From Chryseobacterium daecheongense (lineage in GTDB: Bacteria > Bacteroidota > Bacteroidia > Flavobacteriales > Weeksellaceae): a stretch of DNA of 64,000 nucleotides. The notes beneath the pieces are model-generated. The model was not told the DNA's origin and did no database searches. It worked only from the letters and a program-made list of their open reading frames with translations. Numbering within the stretch: the first letter of the stretch is position 1; each line of letters starts with the position of its first letter. Shown one piece after another: positions 9,401 through 17,427 of the stretch. The translations under genes and the position numbers were made by a program. Location of the stretch: positions 2,852,001 through 2,916,000 of the forward strand of contig CP115858.1 of assembly GCA_027920525.1 (NCBI GenBank), in the 5' to 3' direction.

Positions 9401-9581
9401 AGATGGTTCTTATTATAGACTTCCTGCATGGGGAACCTACACTCTGGACGGTCAGAACCTGGAGAAAACAGGTGTAAAACCAGACATTTATATTAAAAAC
9501 ACCTTCATAGACCGACAGCAAGATAATGATCCGCAACTGGAAAGAGCGGTCCAGGAAATCCTTAAAGATTTAAGGAAATAA
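6420..9581 (+). CDS. Tricorn-like S41 peptidase with N-terminal beta-propeller
   Basis: 1053 aa with an N-terminal signal peptide (cleavage near VSAQE). The first half contains TolB/WD40-like propeller blades, seen as repeats such as SPDGKWLAFSSN, SPNNEYVLFSAK and SPNGKYIYFTSDR. A Lys/Glu-rich linker (about residues 538-570) separates this from a core with the LLGELNSSHTGF histidine motif, a PDZ domain (PGDQLIAVNGKNI), and the catalytic segment NEASLSDAEM. The His and Ser motifs match Tricorn-type members of family S41. These are large peptidases that degrade oligopeptides; in Bacteroidota they are exported. It lies between two identical tRNA-Asn units, and its terminator resembles theirs. 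The substrate is unknown. Confidence 0.88.
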   Translation: MKRIFISLLAAFASIQVSAQEKSYFLSSPSLSPDGKTAYFAYDGDIWKVDSNGGNASRITALEGEEINPRISPDGKWLAFSSNQYGNYDVYVMPAEGGSIKQLTFHTGKDEIENWGWDSKTIYFTSNRNNNFGSFKTTIEGKTPQKLFNNYFNNTNGLAETPAGEYLFTSSSESANQVHRKHYKGENNPDILGYNPKNNSFKQYTNYAGKDFNPSVDKNGTIYFISDENNNEYNLYELKNGKKAPLTQFETSIKKPFVSANGSKVIFEKDYQLYTYDVATKDIKALNISLNTNKTLEKEQNFNIENNISYYDISSDGKKIAFVSRGVLFVSDIEGKFTQQISDGKERVMEVKWLKDNRTLLFNQTYQGYQNWFSIAADGKGQVKQLTTDLRNNRNITLNNDLSKAVYLSGRDEVRLMDLKSLHSTTIVKDEIWAFQNSKPSFSPNNEYVLFSAKRNFELDIFVYHIGKGKIINLTNTGVSEEDPFWSPNGKYIYFTSDRTNPSYPLGMQKSNIYRMALDWFDEPYKSERFDKLFTEEVKKPETTKENKDKKEEDKEKKEEKEIVVKELKINPENTLERIELVTDRYGYQEDPTVFMDDKKEILFFNSNQDNGKKQLFKKVFTDFETAKSEKVFDKEASYIIKNDKSFFTLIEGNIYKMAIATLKPEKINIQYTFNKNLASEFTQMYDETWTGVEENFYDEKFHGINWKAKKEQYAKYLPYINNRNDLRILLNDLLGELNSSHTGFSSTGKEETRYLNYFTNETGIIFKKDQPYSVEGIVRKSPAFRSGVDIKPGDQLIAVNGKNIDVHENRESYFTSPKKQEEIILTFTRNGKEITTKVHPISNTELKGLLYDDWIFNNRQRVNQMSDNRIAYSYMKNMTTDELDRFLLDMVEQEIQKEAVILDLRYNTGGNVHDKVLNFLSQKPYLQWKYREGKMTTQPNFAPSGKPIVLLINEASLSDAEMTAAGFKALKLGKIIGQDTYRWIIFTSGKSLVDGSYYRLPAWGTYTLDGQNLEKTGVKPDIYIKNTFIDRQQDNDPQLERAVQEILKDLRK

Positions 9582-9586
9582 AAAAC

Positions 9587-9618
9587 AAGGCTTACAGAAA
9601 TGTAGGTCTTTTTTTTGC
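9587..9618 (+). terminator. Terminator after the S41 peptidase, related to the tRNA-Asn terminators
   Basis: Stem AAGGCTTACA / TGTAGGTCTT with loop GAAA and a T-run. It differs from the tRNA-Asn copy-2 hairpin by two bases, both giving G-U pairs. The following TTTTGCAT is shared with the tail of copy 1. Confidence 0.8.
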
Positions 9619-9651
9619 ATGTATTTTGCTTGATATCAACTAAACAAACAA

Positions 9652-10377
9652 ATGCCTTATTTATCCAGGATTTATTTAAACGAAGACCATCCGAAGGATT
9701 TCCCCTTCAACCTTCCTTTTCTGAGTAGTGGGTTAAATCTCAGACTTCGAAGCAATGTCACTTTCTTTGTAGGTGAAAATGGGATTGGAAAATCAACTTT
9801 ACTAGAAGCTATTGCCGAAAAATGCGATTTCAATGTTTCCGGAGGAAATAGAAATCATAATTATAGTTTTCATAAAACGGAATCCGAACTGGCAGAACAC
9901 CTTAAACTTTCATGGGATACCAAAACAGCACAAGGCTTTTTTATGAGGGCAGAAAGCTTTTTTAATTTCGCAACATATATTGATGAAGTAGCCGAAGAAG
10001 ACAGAAGTGTTTTAGATGCTTACGGGGGAAAATCTCTTCATCAGCAATCCCATGGCGAAGCTTTTTTATCATTATTTCATAACCATTTTCAGAAAGGCAT
10101 TTATATCCTTGATGAGCCGGAAGCCGCTCTTTCTCCGCAAAGACAACTTTCCCTATTGTCAATTATTCACAAGCTGGAAAAAGCTGGAAAAGCCCAATTC
10201 ATTATTTCCAGCCATTCACCTATTTTGATGAGCTATCCGGAAGCTGAAGTCTATTTACTGGATGATAAAATTAAACAGATTGATTATAAAGAAACGGAGC
10301 ATTATCAGTTAACAAAAAGTTTTTTAGAATCCCCGGAATTGTATTTCCGTTATTTATTTGAGGATTACCCCATTTAA
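9652..10377 (+). CDS. AAA/ABC-type ATPase of the COG3910 family
   Basis: 241 aa. Walker A GENGIGKST is at about residues 42-50, an ABC-signature-like SHGEAF near residue 137, Walker B GIYILDEPEAALSP follows about 20 residues on, and the switch histidine is in ISSHSPIL. The core lacks membrane segments and lacks a transporter partner nearby. This is the pattern of the stand-alone COG3910 predicted ATPases, related to SMC/Rad50-type ABC ATPases and often found beside toxin-antitoxin or repair genes. No such neighbour is evident here: it sits alone between the S41 peptidase and the second tRNA-Asn. The fold is well supported; the function is not known. Confidence 0.82.
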   Translation: MPYLSRIYLNEDHPKDFPFNLPFLSSGLNLRLRSNVTFFVGENGIGKSTLLEAIAEKCDFNVSGGNRNHNYSFHKTESELAEHLKLSWDTKTAQGFFMRAESFFNFATYIDEVAEEDRSVLDAYGGKSLHQQSHGEAFLSLFHNHFQKGIYILDEPEAALSPQRQLSLLSIIHKLEKAGKAQFIISSHSPILMSYPEAEVYLLDDKIKQIDYKETEHYQLTKSFLESPELYFRYLFEDYPI

Positions 10378-10451
10378 TAATGACAAGCAAAATATTTCTT
10401 ATTGAAATTCAATCTATTTACTTTAAAATCATTGATAATTGAACGTAAAAC

Positions 10452-10482
10452 TTGCCTGATATAAATATTCATATTATATTTG
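10452..10482 (+). promoter_or_regulatory. Promoter of tRNA-Asn copy 2 (TTG-N20-TATATTTG)
   Basis: TTG 10452-10454, 20 bp spacer, TATATTTG 10475-10482. It shares most of its sequence with the copy-1 promoter, including GCACCACTTAAAA just downstream. Confidence 0.8.
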
Positions 10483-10505
10483 CACCACTTAAAACAAAGG
10501 AAAAT

Positions 10506-10579
10506 TCCTCCTTAGCTCAGTTGGTTAGAGCATCTGACTGTTAATCAGAGGGTCGCTGGTTCGAGCCCAGCAGGAGGAG
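10506..10579 (+). tRNA. tRNA-Asn (anticodon GTT), copy 2
   Basis: A 74-nt gene identical in body to the copy at 6174-6247, with anticodon GTT in a CTGTTAA loop and no encoded CCA. It has its own promoter and terminator, so it forms a complete duplicated transcription unit. Confidence 0.96.
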
Positions 10580-10583
10580 CAAA

Positions 10584-10612
10584 AAAGACTTACAGAAATG
10601 TAAGTCTTTTTT
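10584..10612 (+). terminator. Terminator of tRNA-Asn copy 2
   Basis: Stem AAAGACTTACA / TGTAAGTCTTT, loop GAAA, then T-run. Confidence 0.9.
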
Positions 10613-10681
10613 ATTTTTCATTCGGAATAAATTCTGTCCTATCCTATTGTCTTTTAAAATCATAGGTCATAATTAATCAAA

Positions 10682-10708
10682 TTGGTCCTGTTATTTTTGT
10701 TACATTTG
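10682..10708 (+). promoter_or_regulatory. Putative promoter of the DUF5686 gene
   Basis: TACATTTG at 10701-10708 matches the -7 consensus exactly. A TTG at 10682-10684 lies 16 bp upstream, slightly short of the usual spacing. The coding start is about 80-95 bp downstream. Confidence 0.5.
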
Positions 10709-10789
10709 CATTTTTGTAAATACACACGAAATTTTTTTAAATCTTATCCGTTTTAAATAAACAGCATACTTTTTGTTTATGCTAAATGC

Positions 10790-13330
10790 TTGAAGAAATA
10801 CCTAATGTTAATTAATAACTCTAAATACCACTATCTCTACCTTTTTCTTTTATTTTCCGGTATTGTATGCGCACAAAATGCTGCAAGTGGCAAAATTGTT
10901 GATGCCAAAACCAATAAAGAAGTTACCGGGGTGGATGTATTTATCAATGATAGTAATCAACCTTTTTTAACAACAACTACGGGAGCCTTCAGCGTTCAAT
11001 CAGACAGTATTATTTACAAATTAAAATTCTTAAGAAAAAGCTATGCCTTACAAAGTATAGATGTTACCCCAGATAATGCCAATAATATCTTCGTAAAGCT
11101 TTCCAAAGAAAAGGTGGAAAACATTGAAGAAGTTGTGATCCATAACGAGAAAACAAAATATAAAAACAAGAAGGAAAATCCCGCTTATGCCATTATGCAG
11201 GAAGTATGGAAAAGAAAAAGAAATAATGGTCTAAGTAAATTCGATACCTACACTTATAAGGAATACGAAAAAATACAGTTTGACGCTAATAATCTGGACA
11301 GCGCCTTTATGAAGAGAAAGATCTTCAACAAGCTGGATTTCATCTTTGATTATGCCGACTCAACGGCAAGTGGAAAAATGGCTCTGCCCATCTTCCTGAA
11401 TGAATCAATTTATGAAAATTACGGAGAAAATAAGCCCGGCAAGAAAACCAAAAAGCTTTTAATAGCTCAAAAAACATCTGGTTTTCAGGATAATCAAATT
11501 GTAACTTTAACGGCAAAAAATCTCTACAGGGACATCAATATCTATGACAATACCCTGAATTATTTTGATATTGGTTTTCCAAGTCCTGTAGGAACTGATG
11601 GTTTTAGTACGTATGACTATAATCTGATCGATACGATTGCTATACATGGTGAGAATGCTTATAAAATCAGGTATCAGCCTAAAAGAACAGAAATTTTAGC
11701 ATTTCAGGGCTATCTTTATATTGATACCGACACTTATGCAGTTTTAGGAGCGACGTTAAAATCAACACAAAAAATGAATGTAAATTTCGTCAATGGGATT
11801 TCCACAGAGCTGGAATACGACAACCCCGACGAAAATACTTTCCTGCCTAGAAAATTTGTAACCGTAGTAGAGCTGACCCCTTTCTCAAAAAAGAAAACAT
11901 CTAAAAGTATCATCGCTAAAAGAACTGTAGACTATTCGGAATATGAATTTAACAAGCCACTTGCTCCATCGGTTTTCACCCGAAAGGAGGAAGAGTATGA
12001 CAATAAATTTGTAGATAAGGATGATGCTTACTGGGCTAAAGCGAGACCTGATACGCTATCCAAATCTGAACAGGGAGTCTATGATATGCTTGATAAGCTT
12101 CAGAAGGTCCCGAAATTCAACCGGATTGTAAAGTTATATGAAACCCTTGGATCAGGATACTACAACATAACAAAGGGAATAGATTTGGGTCCCATTTTTT
12201 CAGTTTATGGAGTAAACGAAGTAGAGGGAGACAGAATAAGACTGGGAGCGAGAAGTTATTTTTCCATGAACGATCCTTGGAGAATCCAGTTTTATACAGC
12301 ATATGGATTTAAAGATCAGCAGTTCAAATATGGTGTTGAAGCAAAATATATGTTTAATAAAGTCAACCGGTTTATGATCGGAGCTGGCACCAGAAGAGAT
12401 GTTATGCAGCTCGGTGTTCAGCTAACAACTGATGACGGAATCATGTCTCGTACATTTGCCTCGTCTACAGTCTTCGCAAGGGGAGATAATGCCTCTTTAA
12501 GCTCCCTGAATCAAACTAATGTATTTGCTTCTATTGAGCCATGGAAGAACTTTCAAATACGGGTAGATGGAACTATGCAAAGCATCAAATCAGCAAATCC
12601 TGACGGCTTCAACCTTATGTATTACAGAAACGGAGAATTAAGAAAAACCGTTAATGATTCCCATGTAACCCTTAGCTTAATAGCAAGACCTGGTGCTAAA
12701 TTTTCACAAACCGGAGTTGACAGACACGAACATGGAACCTTGGCTCCTACTATTGTTTTAAAGTACACAAGAGGACTGGAAGGCCTGTTTAATGCTGATT
12801 TCAATTATAATAAACTACAATTCTTATTTTACAAACCGGTATTAATCGGAAGCTGGGGAAAAACACTAATCAATTTTGAAGCAGGAAAAAACTTCAATAC
12901 AGTTCCGCTAGCCTTACAAAATATAATTCCCGGAAACCAATCTTATAGTTTGGTAGGAAATACATTTGCACAACTTAATTATTATGAGTTCGTTGCAGAT
13001 ACATATACGACGCTGCATCTGGAACATCATTTCAATGGTAAAATCCTTTCCTATATTCCACTAATCAAGAAACTCAAATTAAGAGAAATAGCTTTTATCA
13101 GAAGTGCATACGGAACACTGAGCGATGCATCTAAAAAGATTAACGTTGAAGGTTTTAAGTATTCTGCTCCTAGTGATCATATTTATTATGAATACGGTTT
13201 CGGAATTGAAAATATTGGATTTGGAAACCTGAGGATCTTCAGGGTAGATTTCAACTGGAGAGGCAACTACCTCAACAGGCCTGACATTTCTACATTTGGC
13301 GTAAAAGCAGGATTCCAGGTAGGCTTTTAA
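10790..13330 (+). CDS. Outer-membrane protein with carboxypeptidase-regulatory-like domain and DUF5686 barrel
   Basis: 846 aa from a TTG at 10790. An in-frame ATG at 10805 is a more conventional start and keeps the full signal peptide (core YLFLLFSGIVCAQ). After the signal, residues about 30-110 form a carboxypeptidase-regulatory-like beta-sandwich (ASGKIVDAKTNKEVTGVDVFI). The rest is a long barrel-type region with alternating hydrophobic/aromatic strands that ends FGVKAGFQVGF, with a terminal Phe as in Bacteroidota outer-membrane barrels. This arrangement matches DUF5686/CarboxypepD_reg-like proteins, which are related to TonB-receptor barrels but have no plug. The function is not established. 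It is a single-gene unit after the second tRNA-Asn. Confidence 0.75.
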   Translation: MKKYLMLINNSKYHYLYLFLLFSGIVCAQNAASGKIVDAKTNKEVTGVDVFINDSNQPFLTTTTGAFSVQSDSIIYKLKFLRKSYALQSIDVTPDNANNIFVKLSKEKVENIEEVVIHNEKTKYKNKKENPAYAIMQEVWKRKRNNGLSKFDTYTYKEYEKIQFDANNLDSAFMKRKIFNKLDFIFDYADSTASGKMALPIFLNESIYENYGENKPGKKTKKLLIAQKTSGFQDNQIVTLTAKNLYRDINIYDNTLNYFDIGFPSPVGTDGFSTYDYNLIDTIAIHGENAYKIRYQPKRTEILAFQGYLYIDTDTYAVLGATLKSTQKMNVNFVNGISTELEYDNPDENTFLPRKFVTVVELTPFSKKKTSKSIIAKRTVDYSEYEFNKPLAPSVFTRKEEEYDNKFVDKDDAYWAKARPDTLSKSEQGVYDMLDKLQKVPKFNRIVKLYETLGSGYYNITKGIDLGPIFSVYGVNEVEGDRIRLGARSYFSMNDPWRIQFYTAYGFKDQQFKYGVEAKYMFNKVNRFMIGAGTRRDVMQLGVQLTTDDGIMSRTFASSTVFARGDNASLSSLNQTNVFASIEPWKNFQIRVDGTMQSIKSANPDGFNLMYYRNGELRKTVNDSHVTLSLIARPGAKFSQTGVDRHEHGTLAPTIVLKYTRGLEGLFNADFNYNKLQFLFYKPVLIGSWGKTLINFEAGKNFNTVPLALQNIIPGNQSYSLVGNTFAQLNYYEFVADTYTTLHLEHHFNGKILSYIPLIKKLKLREIAFIRSAYGTLSDASKKINVEGFKYSAPSDHIYYEYGFGIENIGFGNLRIFRVDFNWRGNYLNRPDISTFGVKAGFQVGF

Positions 13331-13596
13331 AATACTTTAGAAAGACAAATAATTTCCATCTGATAAGCAAGTAAAAACATTCAAGAATATCGAGCATTAT
13401 TCCGTTATCAAAATAGATTAAAGGCAAAATATAGGCTACTACAGCTAAGCCGGTTTAGAACAGCCAGAAACACTAGAAGAGATCATTACAGCTCAAGATC
13501 AGCAACATCATTTTTTTAAGATCCTTTTATGTAGGCTTTCCCGGATTTTCAAGACAAAATTAGGATATTGAAAAAATTCCATACCATTTAAACATA
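13331..13596. other. Non-coding spacer between convergent genes
   Basis: I see no ORF, promoter or decayed coding sequence here that I could support. The only clear structure is the bidirectional terminator that follows it. Confidence 0.4.
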
Positions 13597-13625
13597 AAAA
13601 AGCCTCAACAATGTTGAGGCTTTTA
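13597..13625. terminator. Bidirectional terminator for rplU-rpmA (and the DUF5686 gene)
   Basis: The near-perfect palindrome AGCCTCAACAATGTTGAGGCT, flanked by A5 and T4 runs, lies 18 bp beyond the rpmA stop. Confidence 0.88.
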
Positions 13626-13643
13626 TTTTATAGAACGCTTAAA

Positions 13644-13901
13644 TTAAGCGTTTGGTTCTACAGATACAAAAGATCTGTTATTTGCTTTCTTTCTGAAAAC
13701 TACTTTACCGTCTACTAATGCAAACAAAGTATGGTCTTTACCCATCCCCACGTTTTCACCTGGGTGGTGTTGAGTACCTCTCTGTCTGATAATAATATTA
13801 CCGGCAATAGCTTCTTGTCCACCGAAAATCTTTACACCTAATCTTTTAGAGTGAGATTCTCTACCGTTTTTGGAACTACCGACTCCTTTCTTGTGTGCCA
13901 T
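13644..13901 (-). CDS. rpmA: 50S ribosomal protein L27
   Basis: 85 aa, the usual length. It starts [16 protein letters not shown] and carries the L27 signature [15 protein letters not shown]. The N-terminal tail that reaches the peptidyl-transferase centre begins directly with AHKKG, so there is no cleavable extension of the type known in Firmicutes. It lies 18 bp downstream of rplU, the conserved L21-L27 pair. Confidence 0.98.
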   Translation of the reverse strand: MAHKKGVGSSKNGRESHSKRLGVKIFGGQEAIAGNIIIRQRGTQHHPGENVGMGKDHTLFALVDGKVVFRKKANNRSFVSVEPNA

Positions 13902-13919
13902 TTTATTTGTAGATTATTA

Positions 13920-14495
13920 TTATTTATTAAGAGCTTTAAATTGATCAATGTTCTTAACGATAGCAGCATCTACTTCTTCGTGAGTAAGAACTTTTTTCTC
14001 TAATTCAACTTTAACAGCTTTTCCTAAAGTAATTAAAGTTTCTCTGTTTTCTTTAGACTGAGACAAATTGTGTTTCTTTAAGTGATAGTTCAACTCATGA
14101 TCTTCACCAAAGTTAACAGTTGCGTTGTCTGAAAGAACTTCAGCCTTTACTGTTTCTTTTTTAGCTGCTTTCTTTGCACCTCCTTCAAATCCAGTGATTC
14201 CTGTAATTTGAATTTGAGTTAAAGATTGTCTATGACCGTTTTTCACTTCATAACCTTTTCTTCTTTTCTTTTTGAAAACGATTACTTTATCAGCTTTAAC
14301 ATGGTCTAAGATCTCCGCTTCTACAGTGATCCCGCTTACAGCTGGGGCGCCTACAGTGATTGTACCGTTTACAGTAAGAAGAACTTTATCGAAAGAAACT
14401 TTTCCTCCTTTATCTCCTTTTAAACGGTGTACAAACAACTTCTGGTCTTGCTCAACTTTGTATTGAAGCCCTGCTATTTCTACAATTGCAAACAT
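13920..14495 (-). CDS. rplU: 50S ribosomal protein L21 with long C-terminal extension
   Basis: 191 aa, nearly twice the usual length of about 103. Residues 1 to about 103 are a normal L21 core (MFAIVEIAGLQYKVEQ at the start; KKRRKGYEVKNGHRQ in the RNA-binding part). After a Lys/Ala/Glu linker (GGAKKAAKKE) comes about 80 further residues with NYHLKKHNLSQSKENRETL and a charged helical end. The extension has no motif I can name with certainty. It is in frame with no stop or shift, so it is not an assembly artefact visible here. It is first in the rplU-rpmA operon. Confidence 0.95.
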   Translation of the reverse strand: MFAIVEIAGLQYKVEQDQKLFVHRLKGDKGGKVSFDKVLLTVNGTITVGAPAVSGITVEAEILDHVKADKVIVFKKKRRKGYEVKNGHRQSLTQIQITGITGFEGGAKKAAKKETVKAEVLSDNATVNFGEDHELNYHLKKHNLSQSKENRETLITLGKAVKVELEKKVLTHEEVDAAIVKNIDQFKALNK

Positions 14496-14678
14496 TGTTT
14501 ATAAATTTTTAGTTATTTCGAGGTGCAAATATACAAATTATTTTATAAACTGCTTACAATCAAAACAATATTTTTCACTATAAACACTTTTTCACCAACG
14601 AAGGAATAATTTTAACTATTTATATATTAATTATCTAAAAAATAATTTATACCTTCGTTTTCACCAAAAAAATATTTT

Positions 14679-15563
14679 ATGAAAAGAAACTTTAAATTCT
14701 GCTTTTTAGCAGGAGCTATTGCTGTATTATCTTTATCAGCATGTAACGACGACAAAATGGAAGACAACGTCTTACCAAATTCATCCACTGAAAATGCTAA
14801 AATTGAACAACCCGGAGACCTTCAGAGAAGCTGCTCTTATGTTGATCAAAACTGGAGTTCTACAGCAGTCCTTTTAACCGGCTTACAAACGAGTGCCGAC
14901 ACCAACTTCATGAACGGGCAAATGACAAAAATTGCCAGTATGTGGGGAAGAAGTAACCCAACATTGCGATTTGTAAACGATCCTTCCAATTTCAACTCCA
15001 CCTATAATGCTATTTCCTACTCTACAGGAAAAATCTATTATGGTTATGCGATCTACGCTGATGCAAAAAATAAAGGCGGAGATATCGTGAATGCTATGAT
15101 CCTGGCACATGAATATGGCCACCAACTACAATATGCGTTTAACCTGCCTTCTGTAAATGAATCTACAGCAAGACCTAATGAGCTTGAAGCCGATGGTTTT
15201 GCAGGGTATTATTTAAGAAGACCGAACGGGTATAACAAAACTCAATTCTCTGAAATTGCAGCAGCCTATGAATTTGCACAAAGCATCGGAGATTATCAGA
15301 CCTCAAGTTATAACCATCACGGAACTCCTCCTCAAAGAAGATCTGCTGTTCGTTTAGGCTTCCTGCTTGGACAGTACAGTTTATCTGCGGCTGATTTCGA
15401 CTATAACTTCTTTTATTACTATCAAGGAGTCCTTAACGGAACCTATAAAATGGGGAAAAATTCAAGAAATCCTGAAATTGACGCTTATATGAGCCAATAT
15501 ATGGACGAGTTAAGAAAAATCCAAACCGGAGAAATTTCTGCTGAAGAGTTTAGAAAACTTTAA
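14679..15563 (+). CDS. Lipoprotein zinc metallopeptidase (HExxH)
   Basis: 294 aa. A lipoprotein signal ends at LSAC, followed by acidic NDDK. The zinc-binding helix LAHEYGHQ has His144, Glu145 and His148, and a downstream NELEADGFAGYYL (about residues 168-180) supplies the likely third ligand. This layout resembles the YpfJ-like 'neutral zinc metallopeptidase' families. The protein is expected on the periplasmic or outer-membrane surface. It is a single-gene unit with a strong UUCG-loop terminator. The substrate is unknown. Confidence 0.8.
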   Translation: MKRNFKFCFLAGAIAVLSLSACNDDKMEDNVLPNSSTENAKIEQPGDLQRSCSYVDQNWSSTAVLLTGLQTSADTNFMNGQMTKIASMWGRSNPTLRFVNDPSNFNSTYNAISYSTGKIYYGYAIYADAKNKGGDIVNAMILAHEYGHQLQYAFNLPSVNESTARPNELEADGFAGYYLRRPNGYNKTQFSEIAAAYEFAQSIGDYQTSSYNHHGTPPQRRSAVRLGFLLGQYSLSAADFDYNFFYYYQGVLNGTYKMGKNSRNPEIDAYMSQYMDELRKIQTGEISAEEFRKL

Positions 15564-15587
15564 ACATTCATTATTAACATATTTAGG

Positions 15588-15619
15588 AAAGGAGGTAAAG
15601 TTCGCTTTACCTCTTTTTT
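15588..15619 (+). terminator. Terminator with UUCG tetraloop
   Basis: Stem GAGGTAAAG / CTTTACCTC closed by TTCG, then T6. The UUCG loop is exceptionally stable. Confidence 0.9.
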
Positions 15620-15674
15620 ATTTTTAAAATTATTTCCAAACTTTATCTATTTTTGAACTTTATCAATTACCATA

Positions 15675-16763
15675 ATGAACAGGGATCTCTACATTGATTT
15701 TGCAAAAGGATTAGCAACGCTTTCCATTATATTCATCCACACAGCATTCTGGTCGGGACAGTTTTATATCCCGGCGGAAGTCAGGGTCTTTTCTTTAGTA
15801 TTTGATGTAGCTTTATTTTATGCATTAAGTGGAATTACATCCGGAGCCAATATTGAGAAAACGTTCTACCGCCTGCTCAAACTACAAATCACCTATATGA
15901 TTTTTGTAACATTCCTGTTTTTCCTGGATTACTTTTTTAAAGTTTTCGGGTTAAGTTTTTTTTCTGTAGAATGGTTGCAAAACTTTTACTCTACATTCGG
16001 CTCAAAATACGCGACAACAAATATATCTACGGAACCTCAATGGCAAAATTTAGGGAACTGGTACCTCCATCAATACACCAATGCCGATACATTTCCCGTA
16101 GTAATGGGAAGCTTCTGGTATTTAAAAGTATACTTTATATTAGCTGTTTTCGGTGTATTGATTTTAAGATTCTTCCCTAAACATATTAATTGGTTTATAG
16201 GACTGTGTATTGCTTTGACACTAATATTTAATTTATTTCCGTGGTTTTATCCAACAGGCCAGGTGGGATATGTTGCTTTTTATCTTGCTGTTTTCTTAAT
16301 TGCCAATAGAATGAGGGGAAAGAAAATCCCTTCCCGTATCATCCCCGCACTTTATGCAGCGGTTGGAATTCTGCTAATCTGGATGTTCTGGTATTATGGA
16401 AGCGAAATATTTTACAAGATCAATAAAAATAAGTTCCCTCCTAAAACTCCCTATATCATATGGACCCTGTTTTCACTGGTTACGTTATTTGTTTTTTATA
16501 ACAGATTAAAGATCACAAAAGAAAATTTTATTACTTATATCGGAAAGAATGCAATATTCTTTTATTTTGCACAGGGAATAAGTTCTTCCCTTGTTTATTT
16601 TTTAGTCGTTCATTTCAAGCAAGATGTACCGTGGTGGATATTAATGATTTTAATCTATATAACGAATATTATCCTCGCAACAACGATTGCAGGATTTTTA
16701 ATGAAAGTAGATCGTTTAGGGTGGAATATTTTAGAATTTTTACGAAGAAAGACCGCTTCTTAA
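15675..16763 (+). CDS. Acyltransferase-3-like integral membrane protein
   Basis: 362 aa with about ten hydrophobic segments. The N-terminus RDLYIDFAKGLATLSIIFIH has the Asp and His arrangement typical of acyltransferase family 3 (OafA/NodX type), which acylates cell-surface sugars from the membrane. Motifs are less complete than in classical members, so the exact reaction is open. It is followed after 63 bp by miaE on the same strand, with no terminator seen between them. Confidence 0.72.
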   Translation: MNRDLYIDFAKGLATLSIIFIHTAFWSGQFYIPAEVRVFSLVFDVALFYALSGITSGANIEKTFYRLLKLQITYMIFVTFLFFLDYFFKVFGLSFFSVEWLQNFYSTFGSKYATTNISTEPQWQNLGNWYLHQYTNADTFPVVMGSFWYLKVYFILAVFGVLILRFFPKHINWFIGLCIALTLIFNLFPWFYPTGQVGYVAFYLAVFLIANRMRGKKIPSRIIPALYAAVGILLIWMFWYYGSEIFYKINKNKFPPKTPYIIWTLFSLVTLFVFYNRLKITKENFITYIGKNAIFFYFAQGISSSLVYFLVVHFKQDVPWWILMILIYITNIILATTIAGFLMKVDRLGWNILEFLRRKTAS

Positions 16764-16826
16764 ATAACTGGAATAAAACAAGATTTGTTATTGTAATTTA
16801 CTTTAAATTTACAGAAATTTTAAAAC

Positions 16827-17405
16827 ATGTTTAAGTTGAAACTTCCCACGGATCCAAGGTGGGCAAATATTGCGGAAGGAAACATTGAAGAAATTTTAAC
16901 CGATCATGCCTGGTGCGAACAAAAAGCCGCTACAAACGCTATCGGATTGATTACGATGCTTCCGGAACACCCTGAAATTGTAACAGAACTTCTTGCTATT
17001 GCACAGGAAGAATTGGATCATTTCAATCAGGTTCATGAGATCATCAAGAGCAGAGGATACAAGTTCGGAAGAGCAAGGAAAGATGATTATGTAAATGAAT
17101 TGATGAAGTTCATTATCCAGGGCAGCAGAGAAGATCTTATCGTTGATAAAATGTTATTTGCCGCTATGATAGAAGCAAGAAGCTGCGAAAGATTTAAAGT
17201 CCTTACAGAAAATATCAAAGATGAAGAGCTTAAAAATTTTTACAGGGACTTAATGATTTCGGAGGCTAACCATTATACAACTTTCATTAGTTTTGCAAGA
17301 CAGCTTGGAGATCCCGAAAAAGTAAACAAACGCTGGGAGGAGTGGCTGGAATATGAAGCTAAAATTATTAAGTCATACGGCAATAAGGAAAGCATACATG
17401 GCTAA
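16827..17405 (+). CDS. miaE: tRNA-(ms2io6A)-hydroxylase MiaE
   Basis: 192 aa, normal for the family. The di-iron ligand motifs are visible: EELDHFNQVH, EARSCERF and SEANHYTTF, giving the ferritin-like four-helix arrangement. MiaE hydroxylates the isopentenyl group of ms2i6A at position 37 of tRNAs reading U-starting codons, using O2. It is soluble and cytoplasmic. The next gene begins 22 bp downstream, so the two are probably co-transcribed. Confidence 0.93.
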   Translation: MFKLKLPTDPRWANIAEGNIEEILTDHAWCEQKAATNAIGLITMLPEHPEIVTELLAIAQEELDHFNQVHEIIKSRGYKFGRARKDDYVNELMKFIIQGSREDLIVDKMLFAAMIEARSCERFKVLTENIKDEELKNFYRDLMISEANHYTTFISFARQLGDPEKVNKRWEEWLEYEAKIIKSYGNKESIHG

Positions 17406-17427
17406 ACAAAATTAGTAACTGAATACG

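Noticed and set aside
6174..10579. tRNA-Asn repeats as attachment sites of an integrated element
   Set aside because: The repeats include a whole transcription unit, not a tRNA 3-prime end, and there is no integrase or mobile gene between them.
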